Below are positions 36,385-45,339 of a stretch of DNA of 64,000 bases, piece by piece. Each line of letters starts with the position of its first letter. Position 1 is the first letter of the stretch. The notes under the pieces were generated by a model, which searched no databases, had not been told where the DNA came from, and saw nothing but the letters and a program-made list of their open reading frames with translations. The translations under genes were made by a program, and so were the position numbers. Source of the stretch: an uncultured Lachnospiraceae bacterium (GTDB taxonomy: Bacteria > Bacillota > Clostridia > Lachnospirales > Lachnospiraceae); the NCBI GenBank assembly GCA_945949085.1, contig CAMFDJ010000002.1, positions 140,747 through 204,746 on the forward strand, given 5' to 3'.

Positions 36385-36915
36385 TTGCACAGCATTTTTG
36401 ATAAGAAACATAATACAAACAAGGCATTGATTGAGAGTATTATTTTGGAGCAATATAATCAGTATTATCGTCTGGCATACAGCTATGTACATAATGAGGC
36501 AGATGCCTGCGATATTGTGCAAACAGGAGCATATAAGGCAATACGGAATTGCTATACACTCAATCAGCCGGAATTTGCACAGACGTGGGTATATCGCATT
36601 ATGCTCAATGAATGTTTTGCTTTCATAAGAAAGCCAAAAGCACTTTCCTATGACGCGATGCAGGATGAAGGCATGGAGAGCGCATATACAGAGGAACACG
36701 ACAGGGATATTGACCTGCAAAGAGCAATCGATTCATTGCCGGAAAAGGATAAGGCAATCATTCTATTACGCTATTTTGAAGATAAGAAAATAGAAGAAAT
36801 CGCAGATATTCTGAACGAAAATACAAATACGATTAAGAGCCGATTATATCGCAGTATGAGTAAGCTTCGCGTGGCATTGACCGATAACAAAAAGCAGTAC
36901 AAAAAAATATTATAG
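36385..36915 (+). CDS. ECF sigma factor, SigV-like
   Basis: 176 residues. Region 2 (YRLAYSYVHNEADACDIVQTGAYKAI) and region 4 (AIDSLPEKDKAIILLRYFEDKKIEEIADILNENTNTIKSRLYRSMSKLR) are clear; there is no region 1 or 3. The start is a TTG at 36385 with AAAGGAG about 10 bases upstream; the next in-frame Met would delete region 2. The following gene is an RsiV-type anti-sigma factor, hence SigV-like. Probably autoregulated from the TGAAAC promoter. Confidence 0.88.
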   Translation: MHSIFDKKHNTNKALIESIILEQYNQYYRLAYSYVHNEADACDIVQTGAYKAIRNCYTLNQPEFAQTWVYRIMLNECFAFIRKPKALSYDAMQDEGMESAYTEEHDRDIDLQRAIDSLPEKDKAIILLRYFEDKKIEEIADILNENTNTIKSRLYRSMSKLRVALTDNKKQYKKIL

Positions 36916-36929
36916 GGGAGGGTGAAGAT

Positions 36930-37967
36930 ATGATCCATAATTTTTCGAATAAAAAACAACAATATGATGAACTTGAAAATCAGCTCGTATTGCTAAAAAA
37001 GGAATATCAGGCTCAGCAGATGCCTGCGGGGCGGGTCGAAAAGCTTAAGCAAATGATAGAGAAAGAAAAAGTCTCTGACAGAGAGAGACGAATAAAAAAA
37101 GGTTTTGCAAGGTTTACAGCTGTAGCTGCGGTATTGATCACAGGAATCATCATTTTGCCAAATACATCCGTCACGGTAGCAAATGCAATGGAACACATTC
37201 CGGTGATCGGTCAGCTGATTCAAGTGGTGACATTCAGGAACTATCAATATGAATCTGAGCGGAATATAGCAGATGTTGAAGTGCCGCAGATTACAGTAGA
37301 TAACGCTCAGAAAGAGGTCATTCAGGCAGGTGTCAGTCAGGAAGCTGCCAATCAAGCAGATGCTGATCAGGAAGCGTCAGACCGGACAGATATCAGCCGG
37401 GATACAGCCAATCAGCAGAATGAGATAGCGCAGGAAAATCTGAAACAATCGATTGATGAGATCAATGAAGAGATAAAGAATATTACAGACGAGATAGTTG
37501 CACAGTTTGAAACCTATCTGGAAGACGAGGAAGGCTATCAGGATGTCATGGTCAAGAGTGAAGTGTTGACCTCAACAGACAGATATTTCACGCTGAAGCT
37601 CATCTGTTATCAGGGTGCAGGAAGCGGCTACCAGTGGAATTATTATTATACGGTGGATCTGACTACAGGAAAACGTCTGAAACTGCAGGATGTCTTTGTT
37701 GACGGAGCCGACTACATCACACCAATCAGTGAGAACATCAAGGAGCAGATGCAGGCACAGATGGATGCGGATGAGAATGTGTGTTATTGGTTGCATGATG
37801 AAATAGAAGAATGGAATTTTAAGGCAATTACAGACGAAACTTCATTCTATATAAATGAAAAAGACAACATCGTGATCGGGTTTAATGAAGGAGATGTTGC
37901 TCCGATGTATATGGGAGCAGTTGAATTTGAAATTCCGGCAGAAGTGCTGGCTGATATCAGAAAATGA
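36930..37967 (+). CDS. RsiV-like anti-sigma factor
   Basis: 345 residues. A cytoplasmic N-terminus of about 60 residues, one membrane helix (FTAVAAVLITGIIILP), a Gln/Asp/Ala-rich extracellular stalk (about 115-170, with repeated NQAD/DQEA-like units) and a C-terminal DUF4163/DUF3298 region. In RsiV this last region binds lysozyme, which triggers stepwise proteolysis and frees SigV. The stalk is longer than in Bacillus. Begins 14 bp after the sigma gene with GGGGAGGGTGAAGAT upstream. Lysozyme as ligand is inferred from the family. Confidence 0.85.
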   Translation: MIHNFSNKKQQYDELENQLVLLKKEYQAQQMPAGRVEKLKQMIEKEKVSDRERRIKKGFARFTAVAAVLITGIIILPNTSVTVANAMEHIPVIGQLIQVVTFRNYQYESERNIADVEVPQITVDNAQKEVIQAGVSQEAANQADADQEASDRTDISRDTANQQNEIAQENLKQSIDEINEEIKNITDEIVAQFETYLEDEEGYQDVMVKSEVLTSTDRYFTLKLICYQGAGSGYQWNYYYTVDLTTGKRLKLQDVFVDGADYITPISENIKEQMQAQMDADENVCYWLHDEIEEWNFKAITDETSFYINEKDNIVIGFNEGDVAPMYMGAVEFEIPAEVLADIRK

Positions 37968-38025
37968 GGGAAATAGGTTTATTGACAGGGCAATTGTTAA
38001 TGATAAAGGTGTGAGGTCATATGGT

Positions 38026-39432
38026 ATGGTATTTAGCAGCATAGATTTTTTATTTGGATTTTTGCCGGTGTTTCTGATCCTCTATCTGATATGCCCTTGT
38101 GGGTGGAGAAACAGGTGCCTTTTGATCGGAAGTCTGGTATTCTATTTTTACGGGGTAAAGGATACTCCTTTCTATCTGATTTTGCTTCTTCTCTCAATCG
38201 GCGTGAACTATGGAATCGGCAGACGGATTGGGAATAAAAAGAGTAAGAAATGGCTGATAACAGGTATCGCCTATAATCTGTTCTGGCTGGGCTTGTTTAA
38301 ATACGCCGGATTCTTTGCGCAGAACTGGAATCAGTTGGCAGGGAGGATCGGGGCATCCGTTTATCTGCCAGTATTTTCGCCGGATCTTCCGATCGGTATC
38401 AGTTTTTATACGTTTCAGGCATTGTCCTATCTGATTGATGTATACAGGGGAAAGACTTCCTGCGAGGATTCATTGCCGGATTTTGGGATGTACATCAGTA
38501 TGTTTCCGCAGCTGATTGCGGGACCGATTGTCACATATGCTTCGATGCAGCGGCAGATCAAAGAACGAAAATATTTGCCGGCAATGATGGAGGAAGGACT
38601 GCGGGAATTTACAATCGGTCTGGGACTGAAGGTGCTGATCGCAAATCAGGTAGGCGGATTGTGGAAAGAGATTGAGACAATCGGCTATGAAAGTATTTCG
38701 ACACCGCTGGCATGGCTTGGGCTGATTGCCTTCAGCCTGCAGATCTATTTTGATTTTTACGGATATTCTCTGATGGCGGTGGGACTTGGGAATATGCTGG
38801 GATTCCGTCTTCCGTGCAATTTTGCGCATCCATACATGTCTGTGTCCATGACGGAATTTTGGAGAAGATGGCATATGACACTGGGAAGCTGGTTTCGGGA
38901 GTATGTCTATATACCGCTCGGAGGAAACAGAAAAGGAAAAGTAAGAACATGGTGCAATCTTCTTGCAGTCTGGCTTCTGACAGGGCTGTGGCATGGTGCG
39001 AGCTGGAATTTTGTTCTGTGGGGACTTACCGTGTTTCTCCTGATCCTGATAGAAAAAGCAGGAGTGGGGAAGCTCCTTTCGCGTTATCCGGCGGTGGGAC
39101 ACGGTTATATGTTGTTTGCCGTTCCGCTGACGTGGATGCTGTTTGCCATAACGGATGTATCACAAATTCTAGTTTACATAAAACGACTATTTCCGTTTAT
39201 GAGTGTGCCGGGTGAATTTGCTTATTTTGCAGGTGATTTTCTGAAATACGGCAGACTGTATGCGCTGTCGCTGTGCGCGGGAATGATTTTTATGACGGAT
39301 ATGCCGCGGAAATTATATGACAAACGGAAGGATTCACCTGTGACTGCCGTCATTTTGCTGGCTGTTTTCTGGGCCTGCATTTTTTGTATCAAAAAGGGAA
39401 TGGATGATCCTTTTTTGTACTTTCGTTTTTGA
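38026..39432 (+). CDS. MBOAT O-acyltransferase (PatA/AlgI/DltB type)
   Basis: 468 residues, about eleven membrane helices. The MBOAT signatures are present: FWRRWHMTLGSWFREYVYIP, then GGNRKG and TGLWHGASWNFVLWG with the catalytic His. Closest in layout to AlgI and to PatA, which passes acetyl groups across the membrane. ATG 38026 is preferred because GTGAGGT lies 10 bases upstream; the frame is open into rsiV. It follows rsiV by 58 bp and precedes an SGNH protein, so the pair probably O-acetylates a wall or surface polymer. Confidence 0.9.
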   Translation: MVFSSIDFLFGFLPVFLILYLICPCGWRNRCLLIGSLVFYFYGVKDTPFYLILLLLSIGVNYGIGRRIGNKKSKKWLITGIAYNLFWLGLFKYAGFFAQNWNQLAGRIGASVYLPVFSPDLPIGISFYTFQALSYLIDVYRGKTSCEDSLPDFGMYISMFPQLIAGPIVTYASMQRQIKERKYLPAMMEEGLREFTIGLGLKVLIANQVGGLWKEIETIGYESISTPLAWLGLIAFSLQIYFDFYGYSLMAVGLGNMLGFRLPCNFAHPYMSVSMTEFWRRWHMTLGSWFREYVYIPLGGNRKGKVRTWCNLLAVWLLTGLWHGASWNFVLWGLTVFLLILIEKAGVGKLLSRYPAVGHGYMLFAVPLTWMLFAITDVSQILVYIKRLFPFMSVPGEFAYFAGDFLKYGRLYALSLCAGMIFMTDMPRKLYDKRKDSPVTAVILLAVFWACIFCIKKGMDDPFLYFRF

Positions 39433-39452
39433 CAAAGGAGTGATCGCATTTT

Positions 39453-40415
39453 ATGCGAAAATATTGGTATACATGGTTTTTGCTCGCAAGTCTGGCTGTA
39501 TGCTTTCTCTGGACCTTTGTGACAGATCACATGGGAAAAACGCAGGAAGCGGTTACTGTCCGGGCAAGTATGGTGAGCGTGGATGAAGAGAATACAATGA
39601 AAAAGCAGAGCGGGGTATCAGTGCGTGATAATCAGGCAGAGAAAACAGGTGATGTTACGTCTGCTTTGGCGGAAAATGCCTCTGGGTCCGAGTATCCTGA
39701 AGCTGAAACACTGAATCATCCTGCAGTGTCGGAGAATTATGTTTTTCCTGTCTCGGATCATTTGGCAAAATCGGAAGACTTTGTTGTATCCTGTAATTCC
39801 TCCATGAAAGGGGATGTAATGGCAGAGAAAGAAACTGCGACAGGGGACCTGCTTCCGGATGATTTTGCAGGCGTCCTGTTCATCGGGGATTCGAGAACGG
39901 TAGGGCTGTATGAATATGGGCAACTGGGAGCGGCGGATTTTTTTGCGGAGAGTGGCATGAATGTTTTCAATCTGCTGAATCGGGAAGTGACTGTTCCGGG
40001 CAAGGGGAAAAAGACATTAGAGCAGCTTTTGGCAGAAAATCAGTATCAATTCATTCATATCATGCTTGGCATCAATGAGTTGGGGTATGAGATGGATCAG
40101 ATCCTTCGGCAGTATGAAAGCGTTGTGGAAAAAATACAGGAAATGGAGCCGGATGCGAAGATCATTCTGGGAGCGAATCTTCATGTGACCGCAGAAAAGG
40201 CTGCAAACAGTGAGATTTATAACAATGACAATATCAATGTACTCAACGGTGCCATTCAGAAAATAGGAGAGGATCGAAACTGTTATTTCATAGATGTGAA
40301 TGCCCTTTTTGATGACACAGCAGGGAATTTGTCAGCAGAGTATTCCACGGATGGCTTTCACATTCTGGCAAAATATTATGCACAGTGGGCAGAGTGGATA
40401 AGAGAGCAGATATAG
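39453..40415 (+). CDS. Secreted SGNH-fold acyltransferase/esterase
   Basis: 320 residues. A signal-anchor (WYTWFLLASLAVCFLWTFV) and a variable linker precede an SGNH domain from about residue 130. Block I is FIGDSRTVG (Ser nucleophile), block III is MLGINELG, and block V DGFH holds the Asp-His pair. Such proteins partner with MBOAT proteins as PatB-like O-acetyltransferases. ATG 39453 follows ACAAAGGAGTG. Last gene of the sigma/RsiV/MBOAT operon. Transferase rather than esterase activity is inferred from the neighbour. Confidence 0.85.
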   Translation: MRKYWYTWFLLASLAVCFLWTFVTDHMGKTQEAVTVRASMVSVDEENTMKKQSGVSVRDNQAEKTGDVTSALAENASGSEYPEAETLNHPAVSENYVFPVSDHLAKSEDFVVSCNSSMKGDVMAEKETATGDLLPDDFAGVLFIGDSRTVGLYEYGQLGAADFFAESGMNVFNLLNREVTVPGKGKKTLEQLLAENQYQFIHIMLGINELGYEMDQILRQYESVVEKIQEMEPDAKIILGANLHVTAEKAANSEIYNNDNINVLNGAIQKIGEDRNCYFIDVNALFDDTAGNLSAEYSTDGFHILAKYYAQWAEWIREQI

Positions 40416-40437
40416 ATGATAAATACATGGATAATAA

Positions 40438-40476
40438 CAAAAAACGGGGTGTTGCGCAGTGCAACAGCCCGTTTTT
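40438..40476. terminator. Terminator between the SGNH gene and aroF-type gene
   Basis: AAAACGGG (about 40440-40447) pairs with CCCGTTTT (about 40468-40475), with an inner GTTGC/GCAAC stem. A- and T-runs on the two sides suggest it serves both convergent genes. Confidence 0.8.
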
Positions 40477-40530
40477 GATAATGACAATTTTTTTCTGTCT
40501 ATCACATTGCAGCAAATTTGTGAAATCACC

Positions 40531-41559
40531 CTAGCACAACTCCGCAATATCATAGATGAGTCTTTCGGAATCCTCCCAGCCAAGACAAGGATCTGTGATG
40601 GATTTGCCGTACACACCGTCGCCGACCTTCTGGCAGCCTTCCGCGATATAGCTTTCCACCATGACACCCTTCACCAGTTTATGGATATCCTGATTTAATC
40701 TGCGGGAGTGGAGTACTTCTTTTACGATACGGATCTGCTGCTCGAACTTTTTGCCTGAGTTATTGTGGTTGGCATCAATGATCGTAGCCGGATTTTGCAG
40801 ATCACGCTCGTTGTAGAGTTCGATCAGACGGCTCAAGTCCTCGTAATGATAATTCGGGAAGCTTCTGCCGTACTGGTTGACGGAACCGCGTAAAATCGTA
40901 TGTGCCAAAGGATTTCCGCTTGTTCTCACCTCCCAGCCGCGATATAAGAAGGTATGCGCATGCTGTGCCGCATACACACTGTTCATCATAACGGTCAGAT
41001 CACCGGAGGTCGGATTCTTCATGCCGGCAGGTACATCAAAACCGCTGACTGTCAGGCGGTGTTGCTGATCCTCAACGGAACGTGCGCCGATAGCGACATA
41101 GGATAAAAAGTCATAGACATAGCGGTAATTTTCCGGGTATAACATTTCATCCGCTGCAGTCAGACCGGATACCTCCATGGCGTGGATGTGCATCTTTCTC
41201 ATAGCAATCAGTCCCTGCAGAAGATCCGGCTTTTTGGATGGATCGGGCTGATGCACGATGCCCTTGTAGCCCTCTCCGGTTGTACGCGGTTTATTCGTAT
41301 AGATACGCGGGATCAGGACCAGCTTGTCCTTCACCTTTTCATTTACTTTCGCAAGACGTGTCACATAATCACAGACTGCATCTTCATTATCAGCGCTGCA
41401 GGGACCGATGATGACGAGAAATTTGTCATCCTTTCCTGTCAGTACATCTGCAATTTCCTGATCTCGTTGTTTCTTTAATTCTACCAGTGCCGGCGGAACC
41501 GGGTATTGCTCCCTTGTCTCGGCGGGTGTCGGCAGCTTTTGTATAAATTCCATTCCCAT
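40531..41559 (-). CDS. 3-deoxy-7-phosphoheptulonate synthase (type I DAHP synthase)
   Basis: 342 residues. Condenses phosphoenolpyruvate with erythrose 4-phosphate, entry of the shikimate pathway. Signatures: LVIIGPCSADNEDAV, PRIYTNKPRTT, GARSVEDQQHR, MKNPTSGD, NNSGKKFEQQ, VESYIAEGCQ. AroG/AroF/AroH-type length. The start (CAT at 41557-41559) has GAGGA 8 bases upstream on its strand; the frame runs further upstream without a better site. It supplies chorismate for the trp operon in this window. Confidence 0.95.
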   Translation of the reverse strand: MGMEFIQKLPTPAETREQYPVPPALVELKKQRDQEIADVLTGKDDKFLVIIGPCSADNEDAVCDYVTRLAKVNEKVKDKLVLIPRIYTNKPRTTGEGYKGIVHQPDPSKKPDLLQGLIAMRKMHIHAMEVSGLTAADEMLYPENYRYVYDFLSYVAIGARSVEDQQHRLTVSGFDVPAGMKNPTSGDLTVMMNSVYAAQHAHTFLYRGWEVRTSGNPLAHTILRGSVNQYGRSFPNYHYEDLSRLIELYNERDLQNPATIIDANHNNSGKKFEQQIRIVKEVLHSRRLNQDIHKLVKGVMVESYIAEGCQKVGDGVYGKSITDPCLGWEDSERLIYDIAELC

Positions 41560-41640
41560 ACTTGTATTCCTCGCAATTCTTTTTTTATCGTGATGATTCT
41601 GTCTGTTTTTTGGAGGTATGCAATCCGCAAACCAATCTAC

Positions 41641-41669
41641 AGTATAGAACAAAAAGCTTTATCATGCAA
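41641..41669 (-). promoter_or_regulatory. DAHP synthase promoter
   Basis: On the minus strand, TTGCAT (41669-41664) and TATACT (41646-41641) with a 17-bp spacer. The leader to the ATG is about 75 bp. Confidence 0.75.
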
Positions 41670-41801
41670 GGTTTCAATCTGTTTGGAAGAAGTTCGAAAG
41701 AAAAATCCATACTTGCAAAAAGGATAATGCGGTAATTATGGTTTTGATCTGGTATTGACATTGAATCGGTTTTCACATGGTCAATTGTCAGTCGGACTTC
41801 A

Positions 41802-43118
41802 CTAGCGAAAGCGGCAGAGTACGCGCAGCATCAGAACCGTAAAGAGCAGCTGGCTGATAAAAATACCCAAAAGGTAGGCCGGCATGCCAAAAACAGGGAT
41901 GAGAAGGAAGACAAACAGGAGCCGCACCAGAAGACAGATGCTGTTGTACAAAAAGGCGGTAAACGCTTTTCCAAGACCGTGCAGAATACTGGTCAGGACA
42001 CTGCCCAGATACAGAACGGGACAGACAATACTGAGCATCCTGATATAGGAGCCGGCGAGTGAACTGTCAAACAAAAAGTTTCCCAGAAAATCACCAAACA
42101 GCAATAAGAAAATACAGCATGCACTTCCTAAAAGTAAGCAGTAGCTAACACATCTTTTGATGGCATTGCGGATTTTCACCGCATCCTTCTGCGCCTGTGC
42201 CTCAGAGATATAGGGCAAAAGAAGGACGGAAATGGAGGAAGTAAGCGCTGTGGGAAACAATAAAAGCGGCAATGCCATCCCGGTCAGAACGCCGTAACAG
42301 CCAAGCGCCTTGGAATTTGTCATACCATACTGCATGAGCTTATTGGGAATATAGACGGCTTCTATGCTCTGCAATCCGTTTAATACCAGGCGATTGGCGG
42401 AGAGTGGCACTGCCATCTGCAGCAGCTCTCTTATATGCAGTACAAAGTGAGGCGCAGCCATTTTTTGTAATGGCAACAGTTTATAAAAATGGCAGTAAAT
42501 AGCCACCGCGCTGATCAGCGTCGAACAGATTTCTCCTGCCAGAATGCCGAGCATGGCGACAGAAAGACTGACCTGTCTTCCCTGACTGATGCCGATCATG
42601 TAGATGAGGAAGACGCAGCCGACTCTCGTAACCTGTTCCGCAAGCTGTGTGAAGGATGGGAAAAATGCTTTTTTCAGCCCGTAGTAATAGCCGTTGATAC
42701 AGGCATGCAGGCTGGAAAAGGGGACGGACAGAGCAAAGATCCGTACCAGTGGAGCGCAGCGCTGCTCGAGCAGGAGATTTACCGCAATCCAGTTGTCATA
42801 GCGATACAGAATGCATGCCGTTATGACGGAGAGAGACATAGACAGCGATAGACCTGTCAGCAGAATGTGGAGACAGGCAGAATTCTGTTTTTTGACATGA
42901 TAGGAGGCAACATGCTTGGAAATTGCCGTCTGGATGCCGCTGCAGGATAAGGAAAAGGTGATTGCCATGACAGGAGAGAGAAGCTGATAAATTCCCATGC
43001 CTTCCTCTCCCATGACACGGGACAAAAAAATGCGATAGAAAAAGCCGATGATCCTTGTAATGACACCGGCAGCCGTCAACAGGATGGTTCCTTGCAGAAA
43101 GGCATTTTTTTTAAGCAT
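41802..43118 (-). CDS. SpoVB/MurJ-like lipid-linked oligosaccharide flippase
   Basis: 438 residues, about twelve to fourteen membrane helices. The opening QGTILLTAAGVITRIIGFFYRIFLSRVMGEEGMGIYQLL is diagnostic of the SpoVB branch of the MOP superfamily. SpoVB-type proteins flip lipid II or related precursors and are linked to spore cortex in Bacillus. Somewhat shorter at the C-terminus than the usual 500 or more residues. GTGAGGGTGT precedes the ATG. It diverges from the nifS gene. Confidence 0.88.
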   Translation of the reverse strand: MLKKNAFLQGTILLTAAGVITRIIGFFYRIFLSRVMGEEGMGIYQLLSPVMAITFSLSCSGIQTAISKHVASYHVKKQNSACLHILLTGLSLSMSLSVITACILYRYDNWIAVNLLLEQRCAPLVRIFALSVPFSSLHACINGYYYGLKKAFFPSFTQLAEQVTRVGCVFLIYMIGISQGRQVSLSVAMLGILAGEICSTLISAVAIYCHFYKLLPLQKMAAPHFVLHIRELLQMAVPLSANRLVLNGLQSIEAVYIPNKLMQYGMTNSKALGCYGVLTGMALPLLLFPTALTSSISVLLLPYISEAQAQKDAVKIRNAIKRCVSYCLLLGSACCIFLLLFGDFLGNFLFDSSLAGSYIRMLSIVCPVLYLGSVLTSILHGLGKAFTAFLYNSICLLVRLLFVFLLIPVFGMPAYLLGIFISQLLFTVLMLRVLCRFR

Positions 43119-43172
43119 ACACCCTCACGTCACAGTTTTCTGTATTCTTTTCACTATATGCGGGAAGACTTC

Positions 43173-43201
43173 TTGACAGAACAAAAGTGTCGTGATAGTA
43201 T
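43173..43201 (+). promoter_or_regulatory. nifS promoter
   Basis: Perfect TTGACA (43173-43178) and TAGTAT (43196-43201), spacer 17 bp. About 30 bp downstream a leader hairpin (GCCAACC near 43243 with GGTTGG near 43274) lies between promoter and gene, without a T tail. Confidence 0.8.
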
Positions 43202-43305
43202 GATGTTGATAATTCATAGTGATTAACTAGGAAATAAAAACTGCCAACCCGCGTATTTCACATCTGCAGGTTGCGGTTGGGCAAAATAGAAAAGAGGAGA
43301 GAAAA

Positions 43306-44490
43306 ATGGAAAAACAGATATATCTGGATCACGCAGCGACGACTGCCGTTTCACCACAGGTTCTCAGTGCCATGCTTCCCTATTTTACGGAGCAATTTGG
43401 CAATGCGGGCGGTATTTACGGCTTCGGTCAGAAGAGTAAGCAGGCACTGGAGGACGCCAGAGGCTATATTGCATCGACGATCGGTGCAAAGGCGGAGGAG
43501 ATTTACTTTACGGCGGGAGGCACCGAATCGGACAACTGGGCACTCAAAGCCACCGCAACTGCCTATCAGAAGAAAGGAAAACATATCATCACGACAAAGA
43601 TTGAGCATCATGCGATCCTGCACACGGCGCAGTACTTGGAAAAGCAGGGGTTTGAGGTGACGTATCTGGATGTGGATGAGAGTGGGATTGTAAGACTGGA
43701 TGATCTGAAGAATGCGATCAGAGAGGATACAATACTGATTTCGGTCATGTTTGCCAACAATGAGATTGGCAGCATCCAGCCCATTGCGGAAATCGGTAAG
43801 ATTGCGCATGAAAAGGGAATTCTGTTCCACACGGATGCGGTACAGGCATATACGCAGATACCGATAAGCGTGGACGAGCTGCAGGTTGATATGCTCAGCG
43901 TCAGCGCACATAAATTCAACGGTCCGAAAGGCGTTGGATTCCTCTACATCAGAAAAGGGTTAAAGCTGCAATCCCTGATCCACGGAGGACAGCAGGAGAG
44001 AGGAAGACGTGCGGGAACGGAAAATATTCCCGGCATCATCGGTATGGCAGAGGCTTCCAGACTGGCACATGCAGATCTTTTGGAGCGTACGAAAATGGAA
44101 AGTGAGCTGCGTGATTATCTGATCGGACGGATTGAAAATGAAATTCCCTATTGCAGGCTGAACGGCGACAGAGAAAAGCGCCTGCCGAATAACGTCAATT
44201 TCAGTTTCCGGTTTATCGAGGGAGAATCCATGCTCATCATGCTCGATATGAAAGGCATCTGTGCATCCAGCGGCTCTGCGTGCACATCAGGGTCACTCGA
44301 TCCGTCTCATGTGCTTCTTGCCATCGGACTGCCCCATGAGATTGCGCACGGGTCACTGCGACTGACACTTGGCAGGGAGAACACAAAAGAAGAGATTGAT
44401 TATGTGGTGGATGAACTGAAAAAGATCATAGAGCGGCTGCGGAATATGTCACCGCTGTATGAGGATTTTGTGAAGCAGCAGAGCGTGTGA
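43306..44490 (+). CDS. Cysteine desulfurase, NifS/IscS type
   Basis: 394 residues, PLP enzyme releasing sulfur from cysteine as persulfide. PLP Lys lies in SVSAHKFNGPKGVGFLY; TAGGTESDNWAL, EHHAILHT and the catalytic loop SSGSACTSGSLDPSHVL are intact. AGAGGAGAG precedes the ATG. The next gene is a NifU-type scaffold and then mnmA, so the sulfur serves Fe-S assembly and tRNA thiolation. Confidence 0.95.
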   Translation: MEKQIYLDHAATTAVSPQVLSAMLPYFTEQFGNAGGIYGFGQKSKQALEDARGYIASTIGAKAEEIYFTAGGTESDNWALKATATAYQKKGKHIITTKIEHHAILHTAQYLEKQGFEVTYLDVDESGIVRLDDLKNAIREDTILISVMFANNEIGSIQPIAEIGKIAHEKGILFHTDAVQAYTQIPISVDELQVDMLSVSAHKFNGPKGVGFLYIRKGLKLQSLIHGGQQERGRRAGTENIPGIIGMAEASRLAHADLLERTKMESELRDYLIGRIENEIPYCRLNGDREKRLPNNVNFSFRFIEGESMLIMLDMKGICASSGSACTSGSLDPSHVLLAIGLPHEIAHGSLRLTLGRENTKEEIDYVVDELKKIIERLRNMSPLYEDFVKQQSV

Positions 44491-44572
44491 AGTCACCAGG
44501 GAAATCGAGAGGAAAGACAAACGGTATCATAAAAATAGGGCAGATATCACCCGAAATGAAAGGAAAAGAATT

Positions 44573-45010
44573 ATGTACAGCGAAAAAGTAATGGATCATT
44601 TTCAAAACCCCAGAAATGTGGGTGAGATAGAAAACGCCAGCGGCGTGGGTACTGTGGGCAATGCCAAATGCGGAGACATCATGCGGATGTATCTTGATAT
44701 TGATGATAACGGCGTGATAAGGGATTGTAAATTCAAGACCTTTGGATGCGGTGCGGCCGTTGCCACCAGCTCCATGGCGACAGAGCTTGTCAAGGGAAAG
44801 ACGATTCAGGAAGCATTGCAGGTAACCAATAAAGCCGTGATGGAGGCACTGGACGGACTTCCACCGGTGAAGGTGCACTGCTCGCTGCTTGCAGAGGAAG
44901 CAATTCATGCGGCGCTCTGGGATTATGCCGAAAAGAACGGGATTACCATAGAAGGTCTGGAAAAGCCAAAGGCTGATATCAACGAGGAAGAGGAGCACGA
45001 GCAGTATTAG
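44573..45010 (+). CDS. NifU/IscU-type iron-sulfur scaffold
   Basis: 145 residues. The three scaffold cysteines are in NAKCGDIM, TFGCGAA and VHCSLLAEEA, with the conserved Asp after the first. It is the short clostridial NifU-like form, lacking the C-terminal NFU domain. The last residues are strongly acidic (NEEEEHEQY). It follows nifS by 82 bp with GAAAGGAAAAG before the ATG. Confidence 0.94.
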   Translation: MYSEKVMDHFQNPRNVGEIENASGVGTVGNAKCGDIMRMYLDIDDNGVIRDCKFKTFGCGAAVATSSMATELVKGKTIQEALQVTNKAVMEALDGLPPVKVHCSLLAEEAIHAALWDYAEKNGITIEGLEKPKADINEEEEHEQY

Positions 45011-45038
45011 GATTTGCGGAAGTATAAGTCGGAATGAG

Positions 45039-45147
45039 AATGTGCAAATAGGCAAAAATACGCACATTATCAGAGGATTCCAAATATGGGATGGAAAAAC
45101 AGAGGCAGGATCGAGACAGGTATCCTGCCTCGACTTATGAGAAGTCG
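45039..45147 (+). repeat. Three inverted repeats in the 329-bp spacer before mnmA
   Basis: AATGTGC/GCACATT (45039-45045, 45062-45068), GAGGCAGGAT/ATCCTGCCTC (45102-45111, 45122-45131; perfect 10 bp) and CGACTT/AAGTCG (45131-45136, 45142-45147) follow each other. None is followed by a T run. Apart from these and the promoter at 45219 nothing is evident in 45011-45339. Confidence 0.6.
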
Positions 45148-45218
45148 GAATACCGGAGAATTTTGCAGTAATGCAATCAGTGTAATATTCAGAACGCAAC
45201 AAATGAATATAATCATGA

Positions 45219-45247
45219 TTGGAAATATGATTCTACTATGGTATGCT
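45219..45247 (+). promoter_or_regulatory. mnmA promoter
   Basis: TTGGAA (45219-45224) and TATGCT (45242-45247), spacer 17 bp, so mnmA can be transcribed apart from nifS-nifU. Confidence 0.6.
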
Positions 45248-45339
45248 TAGAAAGACAGAGGATAGTCTGTCATATAGGGTGAAAACTATGGAACCAAGAA
45301 AGCATGGCAAAATAGAGCCTGAAATGAAAGGTTGAGAAA

